Source of the DNA: Whitmania pigra
Taxonomy: Eukaryota; Annelida; Clitellata; Hirudinida; Haemopidae
Direction of reading: 5' to 3'
DNA length: 64,000 nucleotides
NCBI GenBank assembly: GCA_021613335.1
Contig: JAJTWR010000231.1
Coordinates: forward strand, 1,371,001 to 1,435,000
This document shows, one piece after another, positions 42,973 to 54,294 of this stretch (positions are counted from its first letter, which is position 1; each line of letters opens with the position of its first letter). The position numbers and the translations under genes are program-made. The notes under the pieces are model-generated. The model saw only the letters and a list, made by a program, of their open reading frames with translations. It did not search any database and was not told the origin of the DNA.

Positions 42973-44389
42973 ACACTGATACAGCCCGGTAATCACTGGA
43001 TTCTCTCAACACTCCAATGGTCAGCATTCTCAACTCGCCTCGGCCCTTTGATCGCTCAGTAAATTCTCAACTAAAATACTTTCAGTAATTCACACAATTA
43101 TTGACGATCCAACAACTTCATCTCAAAGCCACTTCAACTGTCGAAAGAACTTTTGAGTACCCCACGACACAGCTAGAGAACAATTAAAGAAACTATTTCT
43201 ACAATTATTTCATTTGATAAATAAAAACTCAACACCCCGTGAGAAAAGTCTTAATATTGAGATGCAATTCGTAATAATATTAATATTAATAATTAATTTG
43301 TAAGGCCATGTGCATATCGTCAGAGGGACAAGTTCAAGAGGATGCATGGCATCTCAGACATTCATACAGAATCATACCTGGGTCAGTTTTTTTGGCTTAG
43401 GCGCGGGAACAGGTACTCCTGTTTTCAGCGTAACCTGGAACTTATCCGGGAATACTATCCCGTATGGGGAAATATTATTGTCTTGCATTGTATTGTGGTT
43501 TCAAAACAACCGTTTTTAGGGCTACCCAATAAGCTCAAGCATGAAAATGTTCTGCTCAAAACTATACTTTTACCGCATACACTGATAAGAAATTAGAGAA
43601 CATTGGTCGCATATCATTTCGTCATAAACTATTAACAAGCTGCTACTACTAAGTACTGATGAAAATGTTTTTCTCAATCACTTTGTAAGAGATAATCATG
43701 CAAATTTTTTTATATTCGTAAAAATAATGTACATTTGCGAAAAAGTTAGTCATGTCAAATTTTTTAAATTTTGTAGAGACACCTCGCAACATATCGGTAA
43801 ACTTTTAATTAAATACATATTTACTTTTAATCATTATATGCAACGGACTATAATCAAATAAATAAATAATATTTACAGGTGGAGCTAATTTCTTTCTTAT
43901 TTTTCATCTCATTAAGGCTGTGTGCAGATCGGACGGTTTTACCCTAGGATTTTGCTTTTGTCGGTAAATAAATCTGTTGGTAAAATCCAACCCCGAACAA
44001 GTTTAATTTCCTAACCAGAAACCCCCCAAAGAAATTTCGGTTCTGCCGAGTACTACCGCCCATACCTTCGCTAATTTAACTCGTCTCTATTTACGCAATG
44101 TTCTTTACATAAATATTCTCAGTATTCTCAAAAGTTTCTATGATTTTCTAAAACTGCTATTTATGCATGGAACGGGTCCCCAGGTTTAAGAAATATTTTT
44201 TGTCAGCAACTAACACTTTTCTCAAAGAATTATGTTCCCTGGTGGCAAACATTTATAAATGAGGCCTCAACAACAACTCTAGTCACTTCAAAGAATTGGA
44301 TTAAAAATGAAATAAGAAGTCCCACAAGTGAACTACATAATATATGAGTCAAATCAACAAACCAAATTTTTAGCTATTAAACAATAATT
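42973..44389. other. Gap between the transposon nest and GTF3C3
   Basis: The right inverted arm described above occupies roughly 43760-43942. The short frames at 43310-43596 have no recognisable domain. The remaining bases up to 44389 should hold the 3' untranslated region of GTF3C3. Confidence 0.45.
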
Positions 44390-46666
44390 CTAAATTTTCA
44401 AATATTTCTGCACTACATACGAAGCTAAATCATAAGACTTGTTGGAATAGTAGATGACATATAAATTGAAAGCAATTTCTTTTGTCAAATCAAATGTGGG
44501 TTCATCGGGAATAGCAGGTGTGCAGTTGAGCCCTTTCTGATAATATATCACTGCCAGATAAGTTAAACCCAACTGATGCATGGCTCTTCCAACATTGTAA
44601 TAGCTTTCCTGGCACTCTCCTCTGAGAAGCAAATATTGGTTAAGGAAAGCAGATGCCTGACTGGTTAGTTGATGTCTATGAGAACAAAATTTCTGGGAAA
44701 CAATATGAGTTAGTGTCACTCCAATAATTAAGTGATAGAAGGGATTTGTGGGATCTTGCTTTAAACATGCAAAATACTCTCCAAGAGCATGCTTGTAAGA
44801 ACCTGCTACCAAGGCATTGTGGCCATTCAGAACACAAAGGGCCATATTTTCTGGATGCTTCATGGCCAGTCGAATGCAAAATCTATTATGCCTCAGATCC
44901 TGTGACATAGCCACTAATTGCCCGAAGAGATTCCAAGCACGAGTGCTCCCAAGCTCCTTTAAAAGATAATTTCTGAGAATATAATATGCAAAAAAAGAAT
45001 TTTTGTTAGCTAAACCAGAGTTCAAACAAAGAAATTCAAGTTCTAAAGATCTCTGAATGTCATGAAAGAATGCTGGACAAAGTATCATCAGGATACTAAT
45101 GTTATCTAATTCTTCATATTTCTTCAACTGAAGCAAAACGTTATACAATTTGAGAAACAACTCCCAGATATCATCTGCAAAAGAACAAAGAGATGGAATT
45201 TCCCTCGGCTGTTTAATGCACTTTAGCACAGTATTTGAGGCCTCATGAAAAACAGGTTCTCTGACTCTGAGATATCTTCCATTAAGAACTTCTGAAGTAA
45301 ATTTAGGAATGAGAACTTGTTCGCAACACATAGTCAACATGTTTATAGAAGCATCTATGAATTCTTGCATATCACCTTGTCTAAAGAGGACCAAGCATTT
45401 GCTAACGAGCAATTGCAAATTGCATTCTGAAGGTTCGGTTACAGTACTAAATGGAGCTGTCAAAACCTCAATAGCTTTCTCTGCGTGCCCCAGACATTGG
45501 TGCAGGTTTGACAATCGAATTCTGGCATCTGCATGATTTGGTGCCATTTCCACAACCTTTTCAAATGCTGAAAGAGCTTCTGGACTTTTGTGCAAAAACT
45601 CCAAACATTCTCCATAACGCAACCAGACTGCAGCCATGTTGTAATTTTGGGAGCCCGTGAGTCTTGCCAGAAGTGGTTCTGCTTGATTGTAAATGTTTTC
45701 AGACATGAAAGCCTCCGCAACATCAAGATATAGATCTCCAACATCATCGCAGTCCTCATTCATTAATGATTGCAAAATATGGTCAGTTCCATTCAAAATC
45801 TTGAGATGAATAAGACTGACTAGAAGTTTAGCTTTCAGATCAATGTGCAAATCTTTTGTGAGGATGACATTTTGAGTATCACCTGCGTTTGACTTTACTA
45901 ATTCAACACCAAAATGTTTCACCAGCAAATCCAAAGCTACGGAATAATTACTATCCAGAAAAAGAAGGTCTATGAGACGATTTGCATCATTTGGAGAAGT
46001 CGATTGAGGATGCAAATTGACTGCAGTCAGCATGGTCTCTCTTGCTTTATCATTTTCATTCAAAGACATATATTTGTCAAACACAAATCTGACAAGATTC
46101 ATATAAGATTCAGCATCATTAGGACTCTTTATGCTAAGTATGTGACGATATGAATCCAAAACCTTTTTCTGATCAATACCAGCCCTTTCCATCAATTTGC
46201 ATTTTTCTTCCCAAAGCTTCTCGTTGTTGACTTCAATCCTACATGCTTTTTCATAACAAAATACTGCCAAGTTTAGATTTTTCAACTCCAAGCACTGTTC
46301 AGCCACACTCAGCCACTCATCAGTACTATTTTTTGAAAGATGTGCTGCTATTAAACAATGCTGGATGCTTTTGTCTGGTTGGCCAATTTCGTCATAAATT
46401 TCTGCTAGGAGCTTGAATGGATCTGGCGCATGAGGAGCACTTCTTATTACTTCCATGCTTAAACTGATCGCTTCCTCATAATTTCCCAACAAATACTTCG
46501 TGTTAGCTTCACCCATTAGCAAGCCCATTTCTCTTTTTAATTTTTTTGGTTTTGACTGCTGTGACGTCGAAGTAGTGTCTAGTGGGGTTTCATCAGAAAA
46601 AATTTCTTTCTTTACTTCATCATCAAACGAATCAAAATACTTTCCATAATCTTGTAAAATATCCAT
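44390..46666 (-). CDS. GTF3C3: Transcription factor IIIC subunit 3 (TFIIIC102), intronless
   Basis: Subunit of the TFIIIC tau-A lobe, which recruits TFIIIB and Pol III to tRNA genes. One uninterrupted frame of 758 residues starts at ATG 46666; an in-frame GTG six bases upstream is not used here as a start. After an acidic N terminus (FDSFDDEVKKEIFSDE) comes the family signature RxMGLLMGEANTKYLLGNYE. Repeated tetratricopeptide units follow (EEAISLSMEVIRSAPHAPD, AVWLRYGECLEFLHKSPEAL, YQKGLNCTPAIP). The human protein is somewhat longer (~886). Every other well-defined gene in the window has introns; this one has none, yet it is intact. Its 5' end lies 389 bases from the start codon of PITRM1 on the other strand. 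Confidence 0.92.
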   Translation of the reverse strand: MDILQDYGKYFDSFDDEVKKEIFSDETPLDTTSTSQQSKPKKLKREMGLLMGEANTKYLLGNYEEAISLSMEVIRSAPHAPDPFKLLAEIYDEIGQPDKSIQHCLIAAHLSKNSTDEWLSVAEQCLELKNLNLAVFCYEKACRIEVNNEKLWEEKCKLMERAGIDQKKVLDSYRHILSIKSPNDAESYMNLVRFVFDKYMSLNENDKARETMLTAVNLHPQSTSPNDANRLIDLLFLDSNYSVALDLLVKHFGVELVKSNAGDTQNVILTKDLHIDLKAKLLVSLIHLKILNGTDHILQSLMNEDCDDVGDLYLDVAEAFMSENIYNQAEPLLARLTGSQNYNMAAVWLRYGECLEFLHKSPEALSAFEKVVEMAPNHADARIRLSNLHQCLGHAEKAIEVLTAPFSTVTEPSECNLQLLVSKCLVLFRQGDMQEFIDASINMLTMCCEQVLIPKFTSEVLNGRYLRVREPVFHEASNTVLKCIKQPREIPSLCSFADDIWELFLKLYNVLLQLKKYEELDNISILMILCPAFFHDIQRSLELEFLCLNSGLANKNSFFAYYILRNYLLKELGSTRAWNLFGQLVAMSQDLRHNRFCIRLAMKHPENMALCVLNGHNALVAGSYKHALGEYFACLKQDPTNPFYHLIIGVTLTHIVSQKFCSHRHQLTSQASAFLNQYLLLRGECQESYYNVGRAMHQLGLTYLAVIYYQKGLNCTPAIPDEPTFDLTKEIAFNLYVIYYSNKSYDLASYVVQKYLKI

Positions 46667-47055
46667 ATTCACAGGAGTTGAATAACAATAAACATAGATG
46701 TTTTATAACATTCAATAACTCTTTTATCGGCTTTTGTAAACAAAAACACATGTTCTTTCGAAATATTTTAATTTGTAATTTATTTTAGAATTTTACAAAA
46801 TTTTTTTTATTTTAATAAATTAATATTATTAGTTTAATTAAATATATTTACATTTGGTTTATAGTAAATAAATTGTGTTTATAAATTATTAAAATTATTG
46901 ATAAAAGTAAACTCTGATACAACAGTAAAAGTTTATATACAAAAATTTTATTAATTGATTAATATTAACCTTATTTAATATAATTTTTGGTGGTCGATAA
47001 TGTGGTCTGATTTGTGGCTTCTCGCTGTACACAAGCTGTATACAAGCTAGCAGAC
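46667..47055. promoter_or_regulatory. Shared divergent promoter region, GTF3C3 / PITRM1
   Basis: Only 389 bases separate the two start codons. The sequence is AT-rich, without a CpG island or a clear TATA context in a defined position. Both genes must start transcription in or next to it unless a 5' untranslated exon lies elsewhere. This is inferred from geometry. Confidence 0.55.
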
Positions 47056-50000
47056 ATGTCTAAATTATTAAAGTTAACAAACTCATTTAAAAACTTACAA
47101 ATATTTAAACGGAGATCTCATGCATCAACGTTGACGAATGCAATTCTCGAAGTGTCATTGAAGCCCGGGGATCGATTGCACAACTATACCGTTACCAAAG
47201 TCGTGCCCGTTAAAGAATTTGACTCAACTGCTGTACATTTGGTTCACAGAACAGGAGCAGAACATTTGCACATAAGTAAAAATGATAGCGATAATGTCTT
47301 CGCAGTAGCATTAAGAACAACTCCCCGTGACAGCACTGGAGTGCCTCATATTCTTGAGCATGTTACACTCTGTGGGTCAGAAAAGTTTCCTGTTAGAGAT
47401 CCATTTTTTAAAATGATCACAAGGTCATTGTCTACTTTCATGAATGCATTCACAGCCAATGATTGGACCATGTATCCTTTCTCGAGTCAGAATGCTAAAG
47501 ATTTTGAAAACCTCATGAATGTATATTTAGATGCTGTGTTCAACCCTCGCTTGAGGTACACTGATTTTAATCAAGAGGGTTGGAGACTAGAGCACGAAAA
47601 AGTTGATGACCCAACCAGCCCAATAATTCTGAAGGGTGTGGTATACAATGAAATGAAAGGAGTGTTCAGTGATCCCCATCAGATCTATGCCCAGGAAGCT
47701 CAGAATCTTCTCCTGCCATCTGGAACTTATGGAGTTGTATCAGGTGGAGACCCCAAATTCATTCCTGATCTAACATGGAAACAACTCAAAGCTTTCCATG
47801 AAGATCATTACCATCCTTCAAATTCTCGATTTTTTACTTATGGAGATTTACCATTGGAGAAGCATCTGGCACTCATCGATGAATTGGCTTTGTCACGTTT
47901 TGATCAAAAGCGTTTGTCCACCTCTGTAGGCCCTGAAAGCAGATGGTCTTCATCCAAAGTAGCTCATGTACCTTGCCCCATTGATCATCTCAATCCAGAA
48001 CCAGAGAGTGATTCAATTGTTTCAGTAAGTTATTTCATCTCTTTGCAAAGACCAAAGTCTACATATTTCATACACTAGTCTGATCAAACTTAATACAATT
48101 TTAATCATACTAATTTAAAAATGTTAAGAATTTCACTAAGACATGTTTCTGACTTGAACATTAAGTGCCATCATGTTAGAGCTTCTTTTGACACTCACAT
48201 TTTAATTTGATATTATTTGTCAATTTTGAACTAATGAATTAATTAATTGTCTGATTTAATTCCCAGGTCAATCATCTCCTGTGTGATGTGACAGACCTTC
48301 AGGAAAGCTTTGATTTGGCAATACTTTGCAGCCTTCTGGTTGATGGTGAAAAGGCCCCATTTTATGAGTCACTAATTGAATCTGGTTAGACGTTTAAACA
48401 TCCGATAAATTTTTTTTAATATGAAAATTATTACACATTTGTATCAAATCTAGAAATATCATAGTGTTTGTAACCTTGATGTTTCAAAAATGTGTAATAG
48501 CTATAGACATGGTTTATGCAGGCCCCCAAAAAGTCCTAAATTTCCGAAATTAGGATTTTTAACACTAAAATGTCCTAAAACAGTGGCCCCAACATTTGAT
48601 TATTTTACCATGGGGGGGGGGTGACGTTAATTTATTTTATTTTTTAAAATTTTATTTTATTATTATATATATATATGGGTGCCGGACTATTGAATGAAGG
48701 AGACGATAAATCGAATAACGAATTAGACCTTATTATGAATCGTTAAAACATCTCCTTCGTTATTTGATGTAAGATCCAATTCGTTATAAGATCCAATGTA
48801 TACAGGAATAAAAAATTTTTTATTTAATAAATAAAACTAGTAAATTCAATCTAATTGCAAGGTTGCTTGGTTGGTTGGTACTTTATTAACGTCAAAAGAA
48901 CTTGACTGTTAAAAACTTAAAATTTATTTATTTATTAAATTATTATTTTAATTTTTTATAATTTAACCGTTATGTTACCTAAACCAATCTCGATGTTGCT
49001 TGCGATAAGTGAAATGCCGACCAATAGGAACATCGATGTTAAACAAATAGTGAGTGAGTGAAGGAATGAATGAATTAATCTAGGACGTCATTTCTGCATT
49101 TTTCAAAGAGAGAGAGAAACCCTTGCATTGCTTGAGAAGATGATATTTTGTTACTTCTGGCCGACATTCAGGGCGAACAATTTAAATATATTATCTTTTA
49201 TTCGTCGGTTCAAATTTGTATTTGTCATGTAAAAAGTAATTTTTTTTGTGCAATTTTATTAATCATGAAAATGAACAAATCAAACAAAAGAGACACCAAT
49301 ATACGGATTAATAAAGAACTCATGGATCAGCTTTAAGGAAACGCAAGCTTCCACTAGCAAGCTGACCCTGAAATATCAATTAATTAAGGAAACGAATAAT
49401 AAATCAAATAAACAGTTAATCAAGAATACCACGAACTAAGTACAATTTGTAGGACAATTTAAATAATAAATATAATAGCATGAATGGTCCAGTTTGTGTA
49501 TGATTTTTGATAGATGAAGGAATGGTGTTGCATAGTCTAGGTCTGTAACATGTTATTGAAAAGAGCTTGAGGGTGGTTTTGGCAAAAGATGGACTATATT
49601 CATGGGTATGACGGAGGGAATGTGAAGGTTTAGTGTAGTTGACACTTTCAGACATAAGAAATAAACCTACAAATTTATCTGGAAGGGCATTCTTATTATA
49701 AGAGAACATAAATAGGGCAGTTTGAAGGCAATGTATTTGTTGAAGCGTTAAAATTTAAATATTGTGGTAGACGAAATAACGAATTGGATCTTATAACAAC
49801 AATTAAACGTAAGAGACGATATAACGAATAACAAAGGAGATTTATTTATATACTAATTCGTTATTCGATTTATTGTCTTTTTCATTCAATTGTTTGTGAG
49901 CCATATATATATAGGTTTATATTTTAGATGATTTTGATTTAGCAATTTTGTTTTAATTGTATTAAAACATGGCTTCAAAATAAAATATGATTACTCAAAA

Positions 50001-53000
50001 AAATGAATATAAATTTAGAAAGGGAGCTAAAGAACTGAATTTTGTGTAAATAAATTGATATTTTGAGCCTTTGTATGTTTCTATTTTGTATTATAAGTTT
50101 TAAAAAAATTAAAAAAAGAGTAAATAAGGTCTAAATACTATTTTTGTCCTAAAAATGGAATAGAAGGTCCTAAATTTTGATTTCCTAATTCCTGCATGAA
50201 CCATGTATAAAGAATTCATGAATAAATTGAATAGTTTCAAAATATCTTTAATCCTGTATTCACTGCCATGGACGTGGTGGTCTTTCTCTTTGTTCGCTTG
50301 GTGTTGGTGACTGCGTTTCTGATGATGTTCTCGAGGGACACCTTAAGGATGCCCCTAGTATCTTCATAGATGAGACCCGAAATAATAATAATAATAATAG
50401 TTTATTTATATGGCGCCTTAAGCGTAGCATCAGAGAAGTGTGCTTCATGCCACCATCATGAATGTGGGCGAGACGACGAATGGCCGGCTTGGTGATTCCC
50501 TGGATGTTGTCCCTGAGGACCTTGCCATGACGTTTGGCACCACCCTTGCCAAGACCCGATATGTTTCGTGCTGACGAATGCAGAGAGAGAGAGCATTAAC
50601 TATCCAACCCCATCCTATCTCAACCACGTCAATAATGACTGCCAAATCCCTGATCACCTTTGCCCACTTTGCAATCTTATTCAAATAAGATGATTTTATA
50701 TTCTGAAAATCCTTATTCTTTATTTGTATAACATTTGTTCTTTCCTGACAGGACTTGGATCTGATTATTCTCCAGGAACAGGATTTAACAACCAAACCAG
50801 AGACCAAAGTTTTTCCGTGGGTCTTCAAAGGGTGCACAAGTGCGTTCGACAACTTAATTTAAATATTATAATTTTTAATCAGTGAATGCTTTGCAGATGA
50901 CACTATTCTGTAACGTATGCAACATCAGACACATAATTGTTTTATAAGCTAATAATGATAGTGATGGCTCATTGATGTGACTTATTTAACCAACAGGTCA
51001 AATGTGGACAAGATAATTAAATTGGTGGATGAAACAGTAGATAAAGTAATCAAGGAAGGATTTGATGAGCAGAGAATAGAGGCAACCATGCATAAAATTG
51101 AACTTTCACTGAAGCACCAATCTGAAAAGTTTGCATTGTTTTCTGTTTTTTTGATTGCCACCTTGAATGTTAATGATAAATTGGTTGTTTATTGCTTAAA
51201 TAATAATGGAACAAAGTGTGAATTAGTGTGCTTAATTATCTTATAATTTTTCACAGGTTTGGTTTGAGGATGATACTTTCCATGATATCTGGTTGGAACC
51301 ACGGTGCCGATCCTGTGAATTTGATGCAGGTTAATTATTTATTTTTAAAATATTCAAGGTTTATTATTTATTTTTAAAATATTCAAGGTTTATTATTTAT
51401 TTTTAAAATATTCAAGGTTTATTCACCTACTATGTGCACTTGATTTTTTTCATACTGTTAATATCATTTATAATATTTGTTATAATTTGATTAAGATTTG
51501 TCAAAGTCATTATTAATGATCATTCAGGTAACAAAGTATGTCAAAGAACTGAAGAATAGACTTACACTGAATCCCGGATATTTCCAACAACTGACGAAGA
51601 AATATTTTAAGGATAACAGCCACAAACTTATCCTTATTTCTGATCCTGATCCAGAATATTTGGAAAGAAGCAGAAAACTTGAATCTGAAAGACTTGAACA
51701 GATTGTTAATAACTTGTCAGATGCAAGGAAAAAAGAGGTTGTCAAATTCAATATTAATATGATGAGTATTAAATCCATAAACATTATTTTATTTATTTTA
51801 AATAATAATGAAGGTTTCAAAAATTGTACTTTTGAATTTTAGAAATGTCTATTTCATAATTACTGTTTATGCAGATATTTGATGAAGGCTTGGAGCTATC
51901 CAAGATTCAGTCAACTACTGATGACACATCTTGTCTGCCAACTTTGCAAGTTACTGATGTACCAAAATCTCACAAACAAGTTTCAACAGGGCGAGCAATA
52001 CTTAAAGGCTCGAATTCCTCTAGTCTTGTCGAGTCATCAGTTGACATGCAGACATGCATTCAGCCAACCAATGGCGTCGTTTATCTCAGATTGGTTTCAG
52101 ACGTCTCGAACCTTCCATCTACTTTGAGACCATACCTTCCCTTGTTCTGCCAAATTGTCACAAAAATGGGAGCTGGAGACCTTGATTATCGCCAGCAGTC
52201 AGAGAAAGTTGACCTGAAGACAGGAGGCCTTGAATCCAACATCTTGCTCTTTAATCATCTTTCAGATATTGGGAAATACCAAAATTCTGTGTGCTTTTCA
52301 TCATATTGTTTAGAGCGAAATCTCACTGACATGCTGGATCTCTGGTCTGATATATTCCTGTCGTTGTCTCTCACCGATAATCACAGGTTCTTCACTCTTT
52401 TGTCTGGTTTTGCTGCTGAGAGTGCCTCGTCTCTAACATCATTGGGTCACAAATTTGCAATGACCAGATCTGCTTCAACCATGAGTCCATTTTTTGCTTT
52501 GAAAGAAGAATATGAAGGTGTCACCCAGCTCAACTTTATTAAAAATCTTGTTAATATTGTGTCGTCATCGCCGCAGGCAGATTCCGACCTTCCATTTGAT
52601 CCTGAGAAAGTCAGTCAACTTCTGGATAAAATGAAGGAGATTGCAACCCATGTCTTAATGTCAAATACTAGTTGCATCAGAGCATCACTCAATGCCAGCA
52701 GTAGTGCAATGGATCATGCTCTTCATCATTTGAGCAATTTCCACAAAGAAATCAAGGACTTCACCAGTTTGGAAATTGATAGTAGGCCAACTTCTAGCAG
52801 CATAAACTACATCAGTGAAGGAGATTACAACCCTGTCTTTGCTAAAGCCCATCTTGAGTTTCCTTTCCAGGTGAATTACATTGGCAAGGCTTTCCTTACT
52901 GCTCCATTCACTGATCCTGAACATGCATCTTTGCATATTTTGAGTAATATCCTCAAGTCAAAATATCTTCATAGGGAAATTCGTGAAAAGGGCGGAGCAT

Positions 53001-53401
53001 ACGGAGGTGGGAGCGAAGCGGGCTCAAACGCTTTTTACTTCTATTCCTATCGAGATCCAAACATCTCCAACACCCTCAAGTCTTTCACTGATTCTGTCAG
53101 TTGGGCCTGTGATGGTAAATTTACAGACCAAGACATCAATGAAGCAAAACTCTCAGTCTTTTCTCAGGTGGACCAGCCAATCTCCCCTGGCAACCAGGGC
53201 ATGAGGTTGTTCCTTCGAGGACTTAAAGAGGAACAGTTTGCAGAATACAGACAGCAATTATTATCAGTCTCAAGAGACAACATTGTAGGTGTTGCCACCA
53301 AATATCTTACAGACAATAATCAGGGATCGATAGCCGTTATCGGTCCAAAAAATGATGTTTCGTCATCATCTCATGAATGGTCAGTACTGAGTGATAATTG
53401 A
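47056..53401 (+). CDS. PITRM1: Presequence protease PITRM1 (PreP), 7 exons, 1038 aa
   Basis: Mitochondrial M16C zinc metallopeptidase that degrades cleaved targeting peptides and other short peptides in the matrix. Exons: 47056-48024, 48267-48384, 50752-50839, 50997-51128, 51257-51329, 51528-51737, 51875-53401; all phases match and the length equals the human protein within one residue. The N terminus is basic and Ser-rich, as expected for mitochondrial import. The inverted zinc motif is HILEH in [19 protein letters not shown], with the distal Glu in [10 protein letters not shown]. The C-terminal half keeps [10 protein letters not shown], the Arg/Tyr site that contacts substrate. I chose the ATG at 47056; an upstream in-frame GTG would add 14 codons and is not needed. 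Intron 2 (48385-50751) is swollen by mobile elements. Confidence 0.95.
48676..49915. mobile_element. Inner inverted-repeat element in PITRM1 intron 2
   Basis: The blocks 48676-48800 and 49780-49915 are inverted copies: ATTGAATGAAGGAGACGATA against ATTGAATGAAAAAGACAATA, then ATCGAATAACGAATTAG and AAGATCCAATTCGTTAT in both. TATATATATATGG precedes both ends. The middle carries a LINE fragment on the minus strand and part of the dispersed repeat also found at 30832. Confidence 0.6.
49416..49709 (-). pseudogene. Non-LTR reverse transcriptase C-terminal fragment
   Basis: The frame contains [19 protein letters not shown] followed by [16 protein letters not shown], matching the C-terminal region after the reverse transcriptase of jockey/CR1-like elements (R-x-x-W-N-x-I-P-x-x-I-K pattern, here with Cys for Trp). 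Only about 90 codons remain and no poly-A or repeat tail is evident. Confidence 0.55.
50264..50556 (-). pseudogene. Histone H4 retropseudogene split by a retroelement tail
   Basis: On the minus strand, 50556 down to ~50470 reads [20 protein letters not shown] then [10 protein letters not shown], nearly perfect H4 residues ~9-38 with one Arg-to-Gly change. A decayed stretch (GGMKHTS for GGVKRIS) leads into a foreign tail TCTGATGCTACGCTTAAGGCG ending in (ATT)n. H4 resumes at about 50342 with [20 protein letters not shown] and continues to [10 protein letters not shown], where it stops. The start, the end and the central junction are all broken. It lies antisense in intron 2 of PITRM1, so it is not a gene in use. 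Confidence 0.85.
51332..51424. repeat. Minisatellite, three 29-30-bp copies
   Basis: A unit built on TTATTTATTTTTAAAATATT followed by CAAGGTTTA is repeated three times without visible change in intron 5 of PITRM1. Confidence 0.93.
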
Positions 53402-54294
53402 ATCACAAAAATGTGTTTCTATATTTTGGCCATTTGATGATACTGTCATCTAATTGAAACTGAACTTTTGTTGATTAATAAATATTTCTGGATTATACCT
53501 TCCTATAGACCAGCAGTTCTCAACCTGTGGGTCGCTTTTTTTTTGTGGACGTTTTTGCCAGGAGTCTGCTGAAGCATTAAGAATTCAATATTTTTTTCTA
53601 ATATTAAAAAAACTTATTTTGACAAAACTATATCTTTAACCCTATATATAAGTTTGATTAAGATAATTTTTTAGTACAAGCAATTTTGCGTGGCGCCCAT
53701 ACCAGCCTTCAAGTTAGCGGTTCGATGCAATAGTTTTGAAGTAAGATGAAAATAAAGCGGCCGTATTGTCGAATTTACTAGCCTTCGCCGAGGAAAATGA
53801 TGCTGAATCAGAAAGAAAAAAGGTTGAATGACATCATGTCATTGACATGTTCGTTCAAACAACACTTACAAATGCTCAAAGAAATTTCAAAATATTTTCT
53901 TAATTTACCTAACACAATTTGAGCTTGGTTCTGGGTAATGCGCAAAGGGAGCTCGTTGATTTCTACGCTGCATCGCCTAACCTTTTTGGTCAAATGCTCA
54001 AAATATTTTATGTGAGATTGTCTACTTCCTTTTCCAACAACACACAGGTTTTTTAAAGTTTGTTGACTACCAAGTCGAAATACGGGAGTATACTTGACAA
54101 TAGTTGAAAATGATTTGTTCGAGTATTTACTTATTTACAACTTTCTAAAATTTGTAAATACGGGTGTGATTTATGCGATTAAAAGTTTTAAACATTTTTA
54201 ATATTTGGAGGTCAAAGGCGTCACAATAACAATGAAGTTAATGAGTAGGAATCGACGGGGGATAATGCCATTGTCCCTGGTGTGACCTCAACTA
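53402..54294. other. 3' flank of PITRM1, with a SPIN-like hAT terminus
   Basis: After the stop codon an AATAAA lies near 53479. From 53512 the sequence CAGCAGTTCTCAACCTGTGG, continuing GTCGC, closely resembles the end of SPIN/Charlie-type hAT elements. The partner end was not found. The remainder has short frames only. Confidence 0.45.

Larger units (their letters stand above)
40151..43942. mobile_element. Long inverted arms enclosing nested hAT elements
   Basis: GGTAAAACCGTCCGA begins the left arm at 40151 and, on the minus strand, the right arm at 43942. Both continue with CACACAGCCTTAATGAGATG and an AGCTCCACC block, and weaker matches reach about 200 bases inward (TGTCTCTAC). No target duplication is obvious outside. 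This could be the terminal repeats of a foldback-type transposon that later received the hAT elements. The left arm lies about 50 bases upstream of the NAA80 start. Confidence 0.55.
48509..50203. mobile_element. Inverted-end element in PITRM1 intron 2 (outer)
   Basis: CATGGTTTATGCAGG at the left and, on the minus strand, CATGGTTCATGCAGG at the right face each other. Both arms go on with AGTCCTAAATTT-like sequence (TTTAGGACC in the other arm). The flanks (gctataga and tataaaga) show only a doubtful duplication. No transposase is seen. Another inverted-repeat unit sits inside. Confidence 0.5.

Noticed and set aside
47014..47055. Upstream GTG start for PITRM1
   Set aside because: Non-ATG starts are rare in animals, and the ATG at 47056 already gives a suitable mitochondrial leader and the family length.
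50260..50852. Working histone H4 gene
   Set aside because: It lacks the start and end, is split by a retroelement tail and lies antisense in an intron.
53808..53993. 61-residue minus-strand frame
   Set aside because: There is no similarity or context, and its length is expected by chance.
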